DNA of 10,515 bases from Anaerolineae bacterium. GTDB lineage: Bacteria; Chloroflexota; Anaerolineae; Aggregatilineales; Phototrophicaceae. The stretch spans positions 1-10,515 of the forward strand of contig JADLHH010000232.1 in assembly GCA_020848855.1 (NCBI GenBank), read 5' to 3'. The notes below the pieces were generated by a model. That model ran no database searches. It was not told the DNA's origin and worked only from the letters and a program-made list of their open reading frames with translations. The position numbers were made by a program, and so were the translations under genes. This document shows, piece by piece, positions 1-6,667 of the stretch; position 1 is the stretch's first letter; each line of letters begins with the position of its first letter.

Positions 1-474
1 AAGCGGCTGTTCGGCTATCACGGCGCGGAGCACAAGACCATCAACGCCTACGAAGCCGGCGCGGAACTGACCCCCGAAGTTGTCGCCAAATTCCCAATTG
101 AGCATCCCCGCTGCGGTACGGCGTTTCTGCTGGTGGTGGTGGTGATCAGCGTGCTGGTGTTCTCGCTGTTGGGGCGCCCCGCCTTCATCTGGCTGGTGAT
201 CTCGCGCGTCCTGCTCATCCCGGTGATCGCCGGGATCGCTTACGAATACATTCGCTTCACGGCGAAGCACCTGGATAACCCGATCATTCGCGCCATCATC
301 ATCCCGAACCTTGCCCTGCAGCACCTGACCACCCGCGAACCCGACCTGACCATGATCGAAGTCGGGATCGCCGCGTTCAAGCGCGTGCTGGTGTCGGAAG
401 AAATCCTTGCTGACGAGCCGCCCGTGCCCATGCCCCAGACGATGTCGGAGCAGCCGCTCACGACCGGAGATTAG
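1..474 (+). CDS. DUF1385 (YqhQ-like) membrane protein, 3' part
   Basis: The reading frame is open at the left edge, so the start lies outside the window; 157 codons are visible and end in TAG. The visible part begins with the family signature: GYHGAEHKTINAYEAG at fragment residues 5-20, then HPRCGTAF at 35-42. After this comes a strongly hydrophobic segment (about 42-58), a short polar break, a second membrane segment (about 61-80) and a cytoplasm-like tail ending in a Pro-rich stretch. These conserved His, Glu and Cys positions are typical of DUF1385 proteins such as Bacillus YqhQ, whose biochemical role is not established. An internal GTG or ATG near position 133 would cut off the signature motif, so it is not the start. 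The gene is followed at once by an intrinsic terminator, so it is the last gene of its transcript. Family assignment is confident; function is unknown. Confidence 0.88.
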   Translation, partial: KRLFGYHGAEHKTINAYEAGAELTPEVVAKFPIEHPRCGTAFLLVVVVISVLVFSLLGRPAFIWLVISRVLLIPVIAGIAYEYIRFTAKHLDNPIIRAIIIPNLALQHLTTREPDLTMIEVGIAAFKRVLVSEEILADEPPVPMPQTMSEQPLTTGD

Positions 475-485
475 CCTTTCAAACG

Positions 486-516
486 GAGCCGGGCTGCTTG
501 AACTCGGCTCTTTTTT
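486..516 (+). terminator. Intrinsic terminator after the DUF1385 gene
   Basis: An 8-bp stem (GAGCCGGG at 486-493 with CTCGGCTC at 503-510, one G-U pair) closes a 9-nt loop and is followed directly by six T (511-516). It starts 12 nt after the TAG of the DUF1385 gene and ends 20 nt before the next start. This placement also argues against a longer lipoprotein gene starting upstream at 407, since that transcript would have to cross it. Confidence 0.88.
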
Positions 517-535
517 CACTCGCGCTCAGGTAACA

Positions 536-1339
536 ATGATGTCCGGCAGACGCTATCCCCACCGCATCCTTTCGTTTCTGTTACTGATAGGGCTGGCTGC
601 CTGCGCGCCCCCGGTTCAGCAGATCGTGGTGATGCCGACGCTAGCCAGCCTGCCAACTGCCACGCCCGCGCCGACCAGTACGCCCACACCAACGATTATT
701 CCGCCGACTACGACACCCAACCTGCTCGAAACCCAGCTTGCCGCGCTCCAGGCGACCAACGCCGCCGCCCAGACTACGCTCGATGCGCTGCTGACCCGGG
801 ACGCGCCGACCAACACGCTCAGCGCCTCGCTCACGCCCAGCCTGACGATTACAGTGACGCTGCTGCCGAGCCTGACGCCAGTTCCGGTTGTGCCGATGCA
901 GCCTCAGACGATTTACGTGCGCAGCACGACAAATCTGCGCGTTTGCGCTTCGCGCGATTGCGAGGACGTCTGGCAGTTACAGGCTGGCGATGTGATCACG
1001 GCGACCGGCACAATTCAGGGCGAGGTGATCGACGCCGGGAACGCGCTGTGGTTCCGGGTGGAATACGCCGGGCGCGAACTGTACATCTACAGCCAGTTGG
1101 TCTCGCTCAGCCCGCCGACGGCTGTACCGGTGTACGTGCCGCCGACTAATCCGCCGATCCTCATCTTCCCGACCAGCGCGCCGGTGTACGTGCCGCCCGA
1201 TGCTTCGGGAAGCTGCCCCAGCCTGAGCGCCAATTGCAGCGCCCTCACCTGTGATCAGGCGTACGCCTGCCTCGCGGCGGGCAACGGCAGCCTGGATCGG
1301 GATCACGACGGCGTGCCGTGCGAAAGCGTGTGCAATTAG
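536..1339 (+). CDS. Lipoprotein with SH3 domain and C-terminal Excalibur domain
   Basis: A predicted 267-residue lipoprotein. Residues 1-23 form a lipoprotein signal: basic MMSGRRYPHR, a hydrophobic core, then the lipobox LAAC with the acylated Cys at 23. A Thr/Pro/Ala-rich spacer follows (about 34-120), with a short helical Ala/Gln/Leu stretch at 63-87. A bacterial SH3-like domain occupies about 126-190 (YVRSTTNLRVCASRDC through LWFRVEY), then a Pro-rich linker in which VYVPP occurs twice. The C-terminus (about 227-266) is Excalibur-like, with DRDHDGVPCE at 255-263 giving the Asp-x-Asp-x-Asp-Gly calcium-loop pattern, and several Cys. SH3 domains of this kind usually bind peptidoglycan or peptides, so I infer an envelope-anchored protein; the substrate is unknown. 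The start is ATG 536 (or the adjacent ATG 539, 8 nt after the AGG at 528-530). The frame stays open upstream to 407 but that part lies inside the previous gene. Confidence 0.85.
   Translation: MMSGRRYPHRILSFLLLIGLAACAPPVQQIVVMPTLASLPTATPAPTSTPTPTIIPPTTTPNLLETQLAALQATNAAAQTTLDALLTRDAPTNTLSASLTPSLTITVTLLPSLTPVPVVPMQPQTIYVRSTTNLRVCASRDCEDVWQLQAGDVITATGTIQGEVIDAGNALWFRVEYAGRELYIYSQLVSLSPPTAVPVYVPPTNPPILIFPTSAPVYVPPDASGSCPSLSANCSALTCDQAYACLAAGNGSLDRDHDGVPCESVCN
1127..1197 (+). repeat. In-frame 17-bp direct repeat in the Pro-rich linker
   Basis: The 17-mer CCGGTGTACGTGCCGCC occurs at 1127-1143 and again at 1181-1197. The copies start 54 bp (18 codons) apart, so both encode VYVPP in frame. It looks like a small internal duplication in the linker between the SH3 and Excalibur parts of the lipoprotein. 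Confidence 0.75.
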
Positions 1340-2877
1340 TCGCCGGGTTTTGGCTCAACGCGGTACAGACGCAGGAAGCCCAATCCCGGATATTCTTCGG
1401 TCAGGATTTTCGTTTCCGGGAGCTGATCGGGATAACCATCGCCCATGAACAGCGCATACTCGTTCCTGACGGCATTATCCGAATCCAGCAGATAGTCTAC
1501 GCCGATAGCCTGCATGTAATCCAGCATCCGATAGCCTTGAATGGCGGCGAACGCCTGCGGATTGACCACGCCGTCCATGTTCACTGTATCCAGCCCGCTG
1601 TAATAGCCGATCACGCCGGAATTCATGCTGGCGAGCCGTGTGCCTGCCGGGAGGTTGTCGCGTGCCCAGAGGGCAGCCGTATATTGATGCCCCGACTGCC
1701 AGGGATACAGCCCGATTTCCCACACCATTACCCCGGTCAGCGCCATTCCCGCCAGACTCACGCCAAGCGATGTGAGGCGAACGCTGGTGCGCCGTATCGC
1801 GTTCCAGAACAGCCCAAGCGCGAGCGCCAGGCTTTGCGCCGTGATCACGAAGTACCAGGGGCGCGGATACCAGCGGATCACCGTGTGAACGAGTACGAGG
1901 AGCGCGCCGCCTGCCAGCAGCACGAGGACGATCCGCGCCAGTTCGCGCGCGGTTTGGTCGGCAGTCCGCAGCGCGTTGAAAATGCACCAGCCGCCTAAAA
2001 ACCACAGCAGAAAACCGATAATGGGCGGCGCGCCGAGGTAATCGCCGCGTATCCAGTAAGCGGGGTACACGAGCACGCGCAAGCCTTCGACGTATGTGGG
2101 GAGCGACGGCTGCTGCCCCGCGAGCCGGGCGCGTGCTGTCCAGGGGACAGCGCTGCTGCTCACCTGATCGAATGCCGAACCGAAGTTGACCTGATTCCAG
2201 ATCAGCCAGGGCGCGACGATCACGACCGCCACGACCGCGCCGACGATCACCCATTGAAGCGAATGACGCAGCCGCCACGCGGTGTAGATGCCCAGACATG
2301 CCAGAACCAGCGCAGAATCCGTGCGCGCGAGGAAGGCGAAGCCGTAGATTGCCCCCCATAACAGCGCTGTCTGGATGCGCGGTGCCCGCAGTAGGTGGAG
2401 CGTCCACAGCCAGGCGAGCGCCAGCATCAGCGCGGCGAGTCCGGTTTCCAGCCCGTTGACGGACTGGAGAATCGGCATGATGTTGATGGCATACGCCAGC
2501 CCGCCGATCACCCCCGCGCTTTCCGACCGCAGCCACCGCAGCCCCCAGTAGATGCACACCGCGACCAGACAGTCACACAGCGCGCCGAGCGCGAGCGCCG
2601 CCCGCACAGGCATATTCGGGTCGCCGTCAATACTGGAGAAAACCGCCGTGTTGACGATCATCCACAGGGGGTGCCAGCCGTTGCTGGGGTTCAGTCCATC
2701 GATCGATGCGCCTCTGCCGGAGACGATGTTGCGCGCTGTCAGGAAATAGTAGTAGGCGTCGTCGGGCAGGGCTTTGTCGAGCTGCGTCGGAATCGGCTGT
2801 GCGACGATCAGCAGTCGCGGCAGCGCTGCGCTGAGAAAGACGAGAACAGCGATGAACACCGGATTGAGTCGAGACAC
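1336..2877 (-). CDS. GT-C type membrane glycosyltransferase (GT39/ArnT-like)
   Basis: A 513-residue polytopic membrane protein. The first membrane segment (about 5-23) is followed by an outward loop holding the acidic pair D39-D40 in PDDAYYYF, then NPSNGWHPLW at 63-72. This layout is typical of GT-C enzymes that use a polyprenyl-phosphate sugar donor. Further conserved-looking residues are NGLETG (141-146) and ARTDSAL (184-190). About ten to twelve hydrophobic segments run to residue 387, followed by a soluble C-terminal region of about 125 residues. Such proteins transfer sugars to proteins, lipids or cell-wall polymers on the outer face of the membrane; donor and acceptor cannot be read here. 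The start is GTG, 10 nt after the mutS stop, with only a weak purine-rich site before it, which suggests co-transcription and perhaps translational coupling with mutS. The TAA stop overlaps the TAG of the convergent lipoprotein gene. Family is fairly sure, exact specificity is not. Confidence 0.82.
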   Translation of the reverse strand: MSRLNPVFIAVLVFLSAALPRLLIVAQPIPTQLDKALPDDAYYYFLTARNIVSGRGASIDGLNPSNGWHPLWMIVNTAVFSSIDGDPNMPVRAALALGALCDCLVAVCIYWGLRWLRSESAGVIGGLAYAINIMPILQSVNGLETGLAALMLALAWLWTLHLLRAPRIQTALLWGAIYGFAFLARTDSALVLACLGIYTAWRLRHSLQWVIVGAVVAVVIVAPWLIWNQVNFGSAFDQVSSSAVPWTARARLAGQQPSLPTYVEGLRVLVYPAYWIRGDYLGAPPIIGFLLWFLGGWCIFNALRTADQTARELARIVLVLLAGGALLVLVHTVIRWYPRPWYFVITAQSLALALGLFWNAIRRTSVRLTSLGVSLAGMALTGVMVWEIGLYPWQSGHQYTAALWARDNLPAGTRLASMNSGVIGYYSGLDTVNMDGVVNPQAFAAIQGYRMLDYMQAIGVDYLLDSDNAVRNEYALFMGDGYPDQLPETKILTEEYPGLGFLRLYRVEPKPGD

Positions 2878-2887
2878 GGCTCTGCTT

Positions 2888-5497
2888 CTACCTGTCGTCC
2901 GCCATACGCTTGAGTTCGTACAGCTTGGTCAGCGCTTCCAGCGGGCTGAGGTGGTCAACCTGCATCTCCCGGAGCGCCGTCATTGCCGGGTTGGGCGCGT
3001 CGTCAAACATCTTCAACTGCGCTGGATTGTGTTTTTTGCGCTTGGTCGACGGCAGTTCGAAATCGCTGCTCTGCTCCTCAAGCTGGCGCAGCAGTTCGCG
3101 GGCGCGCTCGACCACCGGTCGCGGCAGCCCGGCAAGCTGAGCGACGTGAACGCCGTAGCTGCGGTCGGCGCCGCCCGGCAGCAGCTTGTGCAGAAACACG
3201 ATTTCCTCGCCTTCCTCGGCGACGGCGACATTGTAATTGCGGGCGCGCGGCAGGATATTCGGTAGCTCGGTCAGTTCGTGATAATGGGTGGCGAACAGCG
3301 TCCGGCAGTTGAGGCGCGGGTTGTTGTGGATGTATTCGACCACCGCGCGGGCAATCGCCAAGCCGTCGTAGGTGGATGTGCCGCGCCCGACCTCGTCCAG
3401 AATCAGCAGGCTGCGGTGGCTGCTGCCACTGAGCAGGCGCGCCGTCTCGACCATTTCGACCATGAACGTGCTGTAGCCGGCGTGAATCTCGTCCTGAGCG
3501 CCGATACGCGCGAAGATTCGATCCACCAGCCCGATCATCGCCTCGTCCGCCGGGACGAACGAGCCAATCTGCGCCATCAGCGTGATGATCGCCACCTGCC
3601 GGATGTACGTCGACTTGCCCGACATGTTCGGTCCGGTGATGATGTGGATGCGCGACATGGTATCGAAGTGGGTATCGTTCGGCACGTAGCGCGTGCCGTT
3701 GTCCAGCATCCGTTCGACCACCGGATGCCGCCCGTCCTTGATCACCAGCAGGTCGTCCTGTGTCAGCGTTGGGCGGATGTAGCCTTCGCGCGCTGCCACG
3801 TCCGCCAGCGACAGGAAGCAGTCGAGGTGCGCCAGCGCCCGCGCCGTGTTCAGCAGCCGGTCGGCGCTCTGGCAGAATTCGCTGCACATCGCCTCGAACA
3901 GCCGGCGCTCCACGTCGAGAATCTGCTCCTCGGCGTTCAGCACCAGCGTCTCGTATTCCTTCAGTTCGGGCGTGATGTAGCGCTCGCCGTTGACGAGCGT
4001 CTGCTTGCGGATGTAATCGCTCGGCACTTTGTCCACCTGTGCCCGCGACACCTCGATGTAGTAGCCGAAGACCTTGTTGAAACCGACCTTCAGCGTGGCG
4101 ATACCGCTGCGGCGGCGCTCCTGCGGCTCCAGGTTGGCGATCCACTCGCGGGCGTCGCGGGTGGCGTGCAGGATGTCGTCGAGTTCCGGCGAATATCCCG
4201 GCTGGATGATGCCGGTCGTGTTGAGCGTCGCCGGGGTGTCGTCGCTGATGGCGCGGGCGACGTGTTCACTGATCTCGGCGCACGGGTCGAGCCGTTCAGT
4301 CAGCGCGCCGAGCGTCGGGATCGGCTCGATCAAGCGCTGAATCACCGGCACGGCGTCGAGCGTCTGGCGCAGCGCCAGCAGGTCGCGCGGACCCGCCCGG
4401 TTGATCAGCAGGCGGTTCGTCAGCCGTTCGAGGCCGCTCACCTGCCGCAGACAGTCGCGCAGTTCGGCGCGCAGCGCTTCGTCGCCCGTCAGCGCCTCGA
4501 CGGCGTCCAGCCGCGCCGTCAGCCGCTTGATATCCAGCAGCGGTTGGTTGATCCAGCTTCGCAGCAGGCGGGCGCCCATCGCCGTCACGGTGCGATCCAG
4601 CACGCCCAGCAGGCTGCCTTCGCTCTTGCGGCTGCGGATCGTCTCGGTCAGTTCCAGATTGCGCCGCGTGAATTGATCCAGCACCATGAAGCTGGCAGTC
4701 GAATAGGCGCGAACTGCCGTGATCTGCGCCAGCTTGCCGCGCTGCGTCTCCGCCAGATAATGCAGCGTCGCTCCCGCCGCGCAGATCGCGCCGGGCTGGT
4801 CGCCGATGCCGAAGCCGTCCAGTGCCCGGACGTGAAAGTGCTGCATCAGCCCGTTTTCGGCGTTCGACCGCTCGAAGCGCCAGTCGGCGACTGGCGTCAG
4901 GTGGATGCCGCCGGGCAGCGTCACGCCGCGCTCGACCCATGCCGCGGGCATAATCACCTCGCGCGGGGCGAGCCGGGCGATCTCTTCCAGCACCAGCACG
5001 GCGGCGTTCTCGCCCTCAAGTTGCGTGGCGGCGAACTCGCCCGTCGAAATATCGGCGTAGGCGAGACCGGCGGTCGTCCACGCACCCGATTCGAGATCGC
5101 CAACCGGGCAGATCGCCATCAGGTACTTCGGCTTGTTCTCGGCGAGCAGTTCCGGCTCGGTGATCGTGCCGGGTGTGATCACGCGGGTGACTTCCCGCTC
5201 GACCAAGCCGCGCCCGTTCGGCTCGGTGATCTGCTCGCAGACGGCGACGTGATAGCCTTTTTCGATCAGCCGGGCGATGTAGCTTTCGACGGCATGATGC
5301 GGCACGCCTGCCATCGGGATGCGCTCGTTTTTGCTGACCGGGCGGCTGGTCAGCACCAGGTCAAGCTCGCGGGCGGCGATCTCGGCGTCGCCGTCAAAGG
5401 TTTCGTAAAAGTCGCCCAGTCGAAACAGGACGATGCAGTCCTGATACTGACGTTTGACATCCAAATACTGCTGACGTAACGGTGTGACCTGGGTCAT
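2888..5497 (-). CDS. mutS: DNA mismatch repair protein MutS
   Basis: MutS finds mismatches and small loops in newly copied DNA and, with ATP, recruits MutL. The 869-residue protein has the usual length and order. The N-terminal mismatch-binding domain carries the GDFYETF motif (28-34) with the intercalating Phe30 and Glu32. Connector, lever and clamp regions follow. The ATPase domain has Walker A GPNMSGKST (622-630), the STFMVEM segment (676-682), Walker B LLILDE (697-702) with GRGTSTYDG after it, and ATHYHEL (736-742). Near the C-terminus QLKMF (827-831) matches the pentapeptide by which MutS homologues bind the sliding clamp, and SPLEALTKLYELK (851-863) is the usual C-terminal helical end. 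The ATG start fits the standard MutS N-terminus and is preceded by GGTGAG, 11 nt upstream. No mutL is in the window; the gene downstream is a membrane glycosyltransferase. Nothing is broken or missing. Confidence 0.98.
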   Translation of the reverse strand: MTQVTPLRQQYLDVKRQYQDCIVLFRLGDFYETFDGDAEIAARELDLVLTSRPVSKNERIPMAGVPHHAVESYIARLIEKGYHVAVCEQITEPNGRGLVEREVTRVITPGTITEPELLAENKPKYLMAICPVGDLESGAWTTAGLAYADISTGEFAATQLEGENAAVLVLEEIARLAPREVIMPAAWVERGVTLPGGIHLTPVADWRFERSNAENGLMQHFHVRALDGFGIGDQPGAICAAGATLHYLAETQRGKLAQITAVRAYSTASFMVLDQFTRRNLELTETIRSRKSEGSLLGVLDRTVTAMGARLLRSWINQPLLDIKRLTARLDAVEALTGDEALRAELRDCLRQVSGLERLTNRLLINRAGPRDLLALRQTLDAVPVIQRLIEPIPTLGALTERLDPCAEISEHVARAISDDTPATLNTTGIIQPGYSPELDDILHATRDAREWIANLEPQERRRSGIATLKVGFNKVFGYYIEVSRAQVDKVPSDYIRKQTLVNGERYITPELKEYETLVLNAEEQILDVERRLFEAMCSEFCQSADRLLNTARALAHLDCFLSLADVAAREGYIRPTLTQDDLLVIKDGRHPVVERMLDNGTRYVPNDTHFDTMSRIHIITGPNMSGKSTYIRQVAIITLMAQIGSFVPADEAMIGLVDRIFARIGAQDEIHAGYSTFMVEMVETARLLSGSSHRSLLILDEVGRGTSTYDGLAIARAVVEYIHNNPRLNCRTLFATHYHELTELPNILPRARNYNVAVAEEGEEIVFLHKLLPGGADRSYGVHVAQLAGLPRPVVERARELLRQLEEQSSDFELPSTKRKKHNPAQLKMFDDAPNPAMTALREMQVDHLSPLEALTKLYELKRMADDR

Positions 5498-5501
5498 CGT
5501 C

Positions 5502-5510
5502 TGGTATACT
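5502..5510 (+). promoter_or_regulatory. Possible extended -10 promoter for the ROK kinase gene
   Basis: TGGTATACT at 5502-5510 matches the extended -10 pattern TGnTATAAT at all but one base. No good -35 box is visible 16-18 bp upstream, which extended -10 promoters can do without. Transcription would start near 5517 and give a leader of about 80 nt before the ATG at 5599. The site lies only 5 bp beyond the mutS start codon, on the other strand. Confidence 0.45.
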
Positions 5511-5540
5511 CACCGTAATAGAGGCTTCGATTGAACATCT

Positions 5541-5570
5541 ATTCTAACAAACAGCGGGGCGGTATACCAA
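5541..5570 (-). promoter_or_regulatory. Predicted sigma-70-type promoter of mutS
   Basis: Read on the minus strand, TTGGTA (5570-5565) and TAGAAT (5546-5541) are separated by 18 bp, a reasonable -35/-10 pair. Transcription would begin near 5534, giving a mutS leader of about 37 nt. The -35 box falls in the loop of a 6-bp dyad (GGGCGG 5557-5562 with TCGCCC 5571-5576), which could be a protein-binding site or chance. Confidence 0.5.
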
Positions 5571-5598
5571 TCGCCCACGAGAAAGTGACAGAGACGAA

Positions 5599-6585
5599 AT
5601 GACGGAATACGTCGTCGGGATTGATCTGGGCGGCACGCGGATGCGCGCGGCGCTGCTCGATCACGAACTCAACATGGTTGATCGTCAGGAAGTGCCCACC
5701 GATGCCCGGCGCGGACGCGACGCGACGCTCGACCGGATGCACGAATTGGTACAGCAAATCCTGCCGGATGACCCGCAGGCGCACGTTGGCGGGATCGGCA
5801 TTTCCGCGCCGGGACCCGTGAACCCGAATCTAGGGCTGCTGGTCGCGCCGCCGAATCTGCCCGGCTGGCATAACGTGCCGCTGGTCGAAATCCTGCAGAA
5901 GGCGTTCGGCTATTCGACGTATCTGGGCAACGATGCCAACGTAGCGGCGCTCGCCGAAACCGCGCGCGGCGCGGCGCGCGGCTACCGTCACGTGATTTTC
6001 GTGACCCTCAGCACCGGTATCGGCGGCGGCATCATCAGTGATGGACGGCTGCTGCTCGGCAAAGACGGACTGGCGGCGGAAGTCGGGCACATGCCGCTGG
6101 TCGTCGGCGAAACGGTGACCACGCTCGAAAAAGAGGCGGCAGGTCCGGCGCTGGCGCGCAAGGCGCGCGCCCGTATCGAGGGCGGCGAAAAGTCGATCAT
6201 CAGCGAGATGGTCAACGGCAGGCTGGAGGACTGTACCGGCAAGGTCGTCGGCAGGGCGGCAGTTCAGGGCGATGCGCTGGCGCTGTCGATTGTCCAGCGC
6301 GCCGGCTTCATCGTCGGGTTGGGCATGACCAGCCTGCTGCACGTCTTCAACCCGGAGATTCTGGTCTTCGGCGGCGGCGTCAGCAATCTCGGCGAAATGC
6401 TGTTCGCGCCCATGCGCGAAGCCATCCAGAAATACTGTATCGACTCGGCATACTGGCAGGACTTGCAGATCAAGCCTGCCGAACTCGGCGAAAACGTGAG
6501 TCTTGTCGGTGCGGCGGCGCTGGTGATCACGCGCGGCGGCATGGAAGATGTCGCCGGGCTGACGCACAAGCTCGACGGGGCGTAG
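5599..6585 (+). CDS. ROK-family sugar kinase (glucokinase-like) without the zinc Cys motif
   Basis: A 328-residue cytoplasmic protein of the ROK family, which includes glucokinase, fructokinase and N-acetylhexosamine kinases that phosphorylate sugars with ATP. The N-terminal phosphate motif GIDLGGT is at 7-13. GNDAN (110-114) holds the likely catalytic base D112. LSTGIGGGII (137-146) is the second phosphate-binding turn, EVGHM (161-165) gives the sugar- and metal-contacting E161 and H164, and NPEILVFGGG (251-260) is the adenosine region. The usual zinc motif CxCGxxGCxE shortly after that His is absent: the chain goes from VVGETVT directly to TLEKEAAGPAL, so only the His ligand remains. No DNA-binding domain precedes the kinase, so this is an enzyme and not a ROK repressor. 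A short purine-rich stretch (GAGACGA) lies just before the ATG. The substrate is not certain; glucokinase is the default guess. Confidence 0.88.
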   Translation: MTEYVVGIDLGGTRMRAALLDHELNMVDRQEVPTDARRGRDATLDRMHELVQQILPDDPQAHVGGIGISAPGPVNPNLGLLVAPPNLPGWHNVPLVEILQKAFGYSTYLGNDANVAALAETARGAARGYRHVIFVTLSTGIGGGIISDGRLLLGKDGLAAEVGHMPLVVGETVTTLEKEAAGPALARKARARIEGGEKSIISEMVNGRLEDCTGKVVGRAAVQGDALALSIVQRAGFIVGLGMTSLLHVFNPEILVFGGGVSNLGEMLFAPMREAIQKYCIDSAYWQDLQIKPAELGENVSLVGAAALVITRGGMEDVAGLTHKLDGA

Positions 6586-6610
6586 CCGGTTCAGTATGTC
6601 GCTTCCGGCT
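6584..6610 (+). terminator. Weak hairpin at the end of the ROK gene
   Basis: AGCCGG (6584-6589, overlapping the TAG stop) pairs with CCGGCT (6605-6610) around a 15-nt loop. It is followed by TGAAAATCTT, not a clean T run, so it is at best a weak or leaky terminator between the sugar kinase and the histidine kinase. Confidence 0.3.
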
Positions 6611-6632
6611 TGAAAATCTTATGAACTTCAAA

Positions 6633-6661
6633 TTGATGCGCGTTGCGGCGCGTGTTACAAT
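6633..6661 (+). promoter_or_regulatory. Promoter of the histidine kinase gene, possibly giving a leaderless mRNA
   Basis: TTGATG (6633-6638) and TACAAT (6656-6661) are 17 bp apart, and the -10 is extended by TG at 6653-6654. Both boxes and the spacing are close to sigma-70 consensus. The ATG of the next gene begins at 6668, which is where transcription would be expected to start (6-7 nt past the -10). The bases between, TGCCCC, contain no ribosome-binding site. Confidence 0.65.
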
Positions 6662-6667
6662 TGCCCC

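Noticed and set aside
407..535. Upstream extension of the lipoprotein gene to the ATG at 407
   Set aside because: The extra residues would overlap the DUF1385 gene, cross its terminator, and put the lipoprotein signal about 43 residues inside the protein.
1318..1998. A 226-codon plus-strand frame after the lipoprotein gene
   Set aside because: It is antisense to the glycosyltransferase, which has clear membrane segments and active-site motifs. The plus-strand product has no recognisable features.
3278..5479. A 733-codon open frame on the plus strand opposite mutS
   Set aside because: It lies wholly within mutS, whose motifs are complete. The translation is rich in Arg, Gln, Val, Ala and Asp with no recognisable domain, as expected from the mirror frame of a high-GC gene.
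5454..5482. TTGACA at 5454-5459 on the plus strand as a kinase promoter
   Set aside because: The -35 box is perfect, but the hexamer 17 bp downstream (TAACGG) is a poor -10 and both lie inside the mutS coding region. The extended -10 at 5502-5510 is the better candidate.
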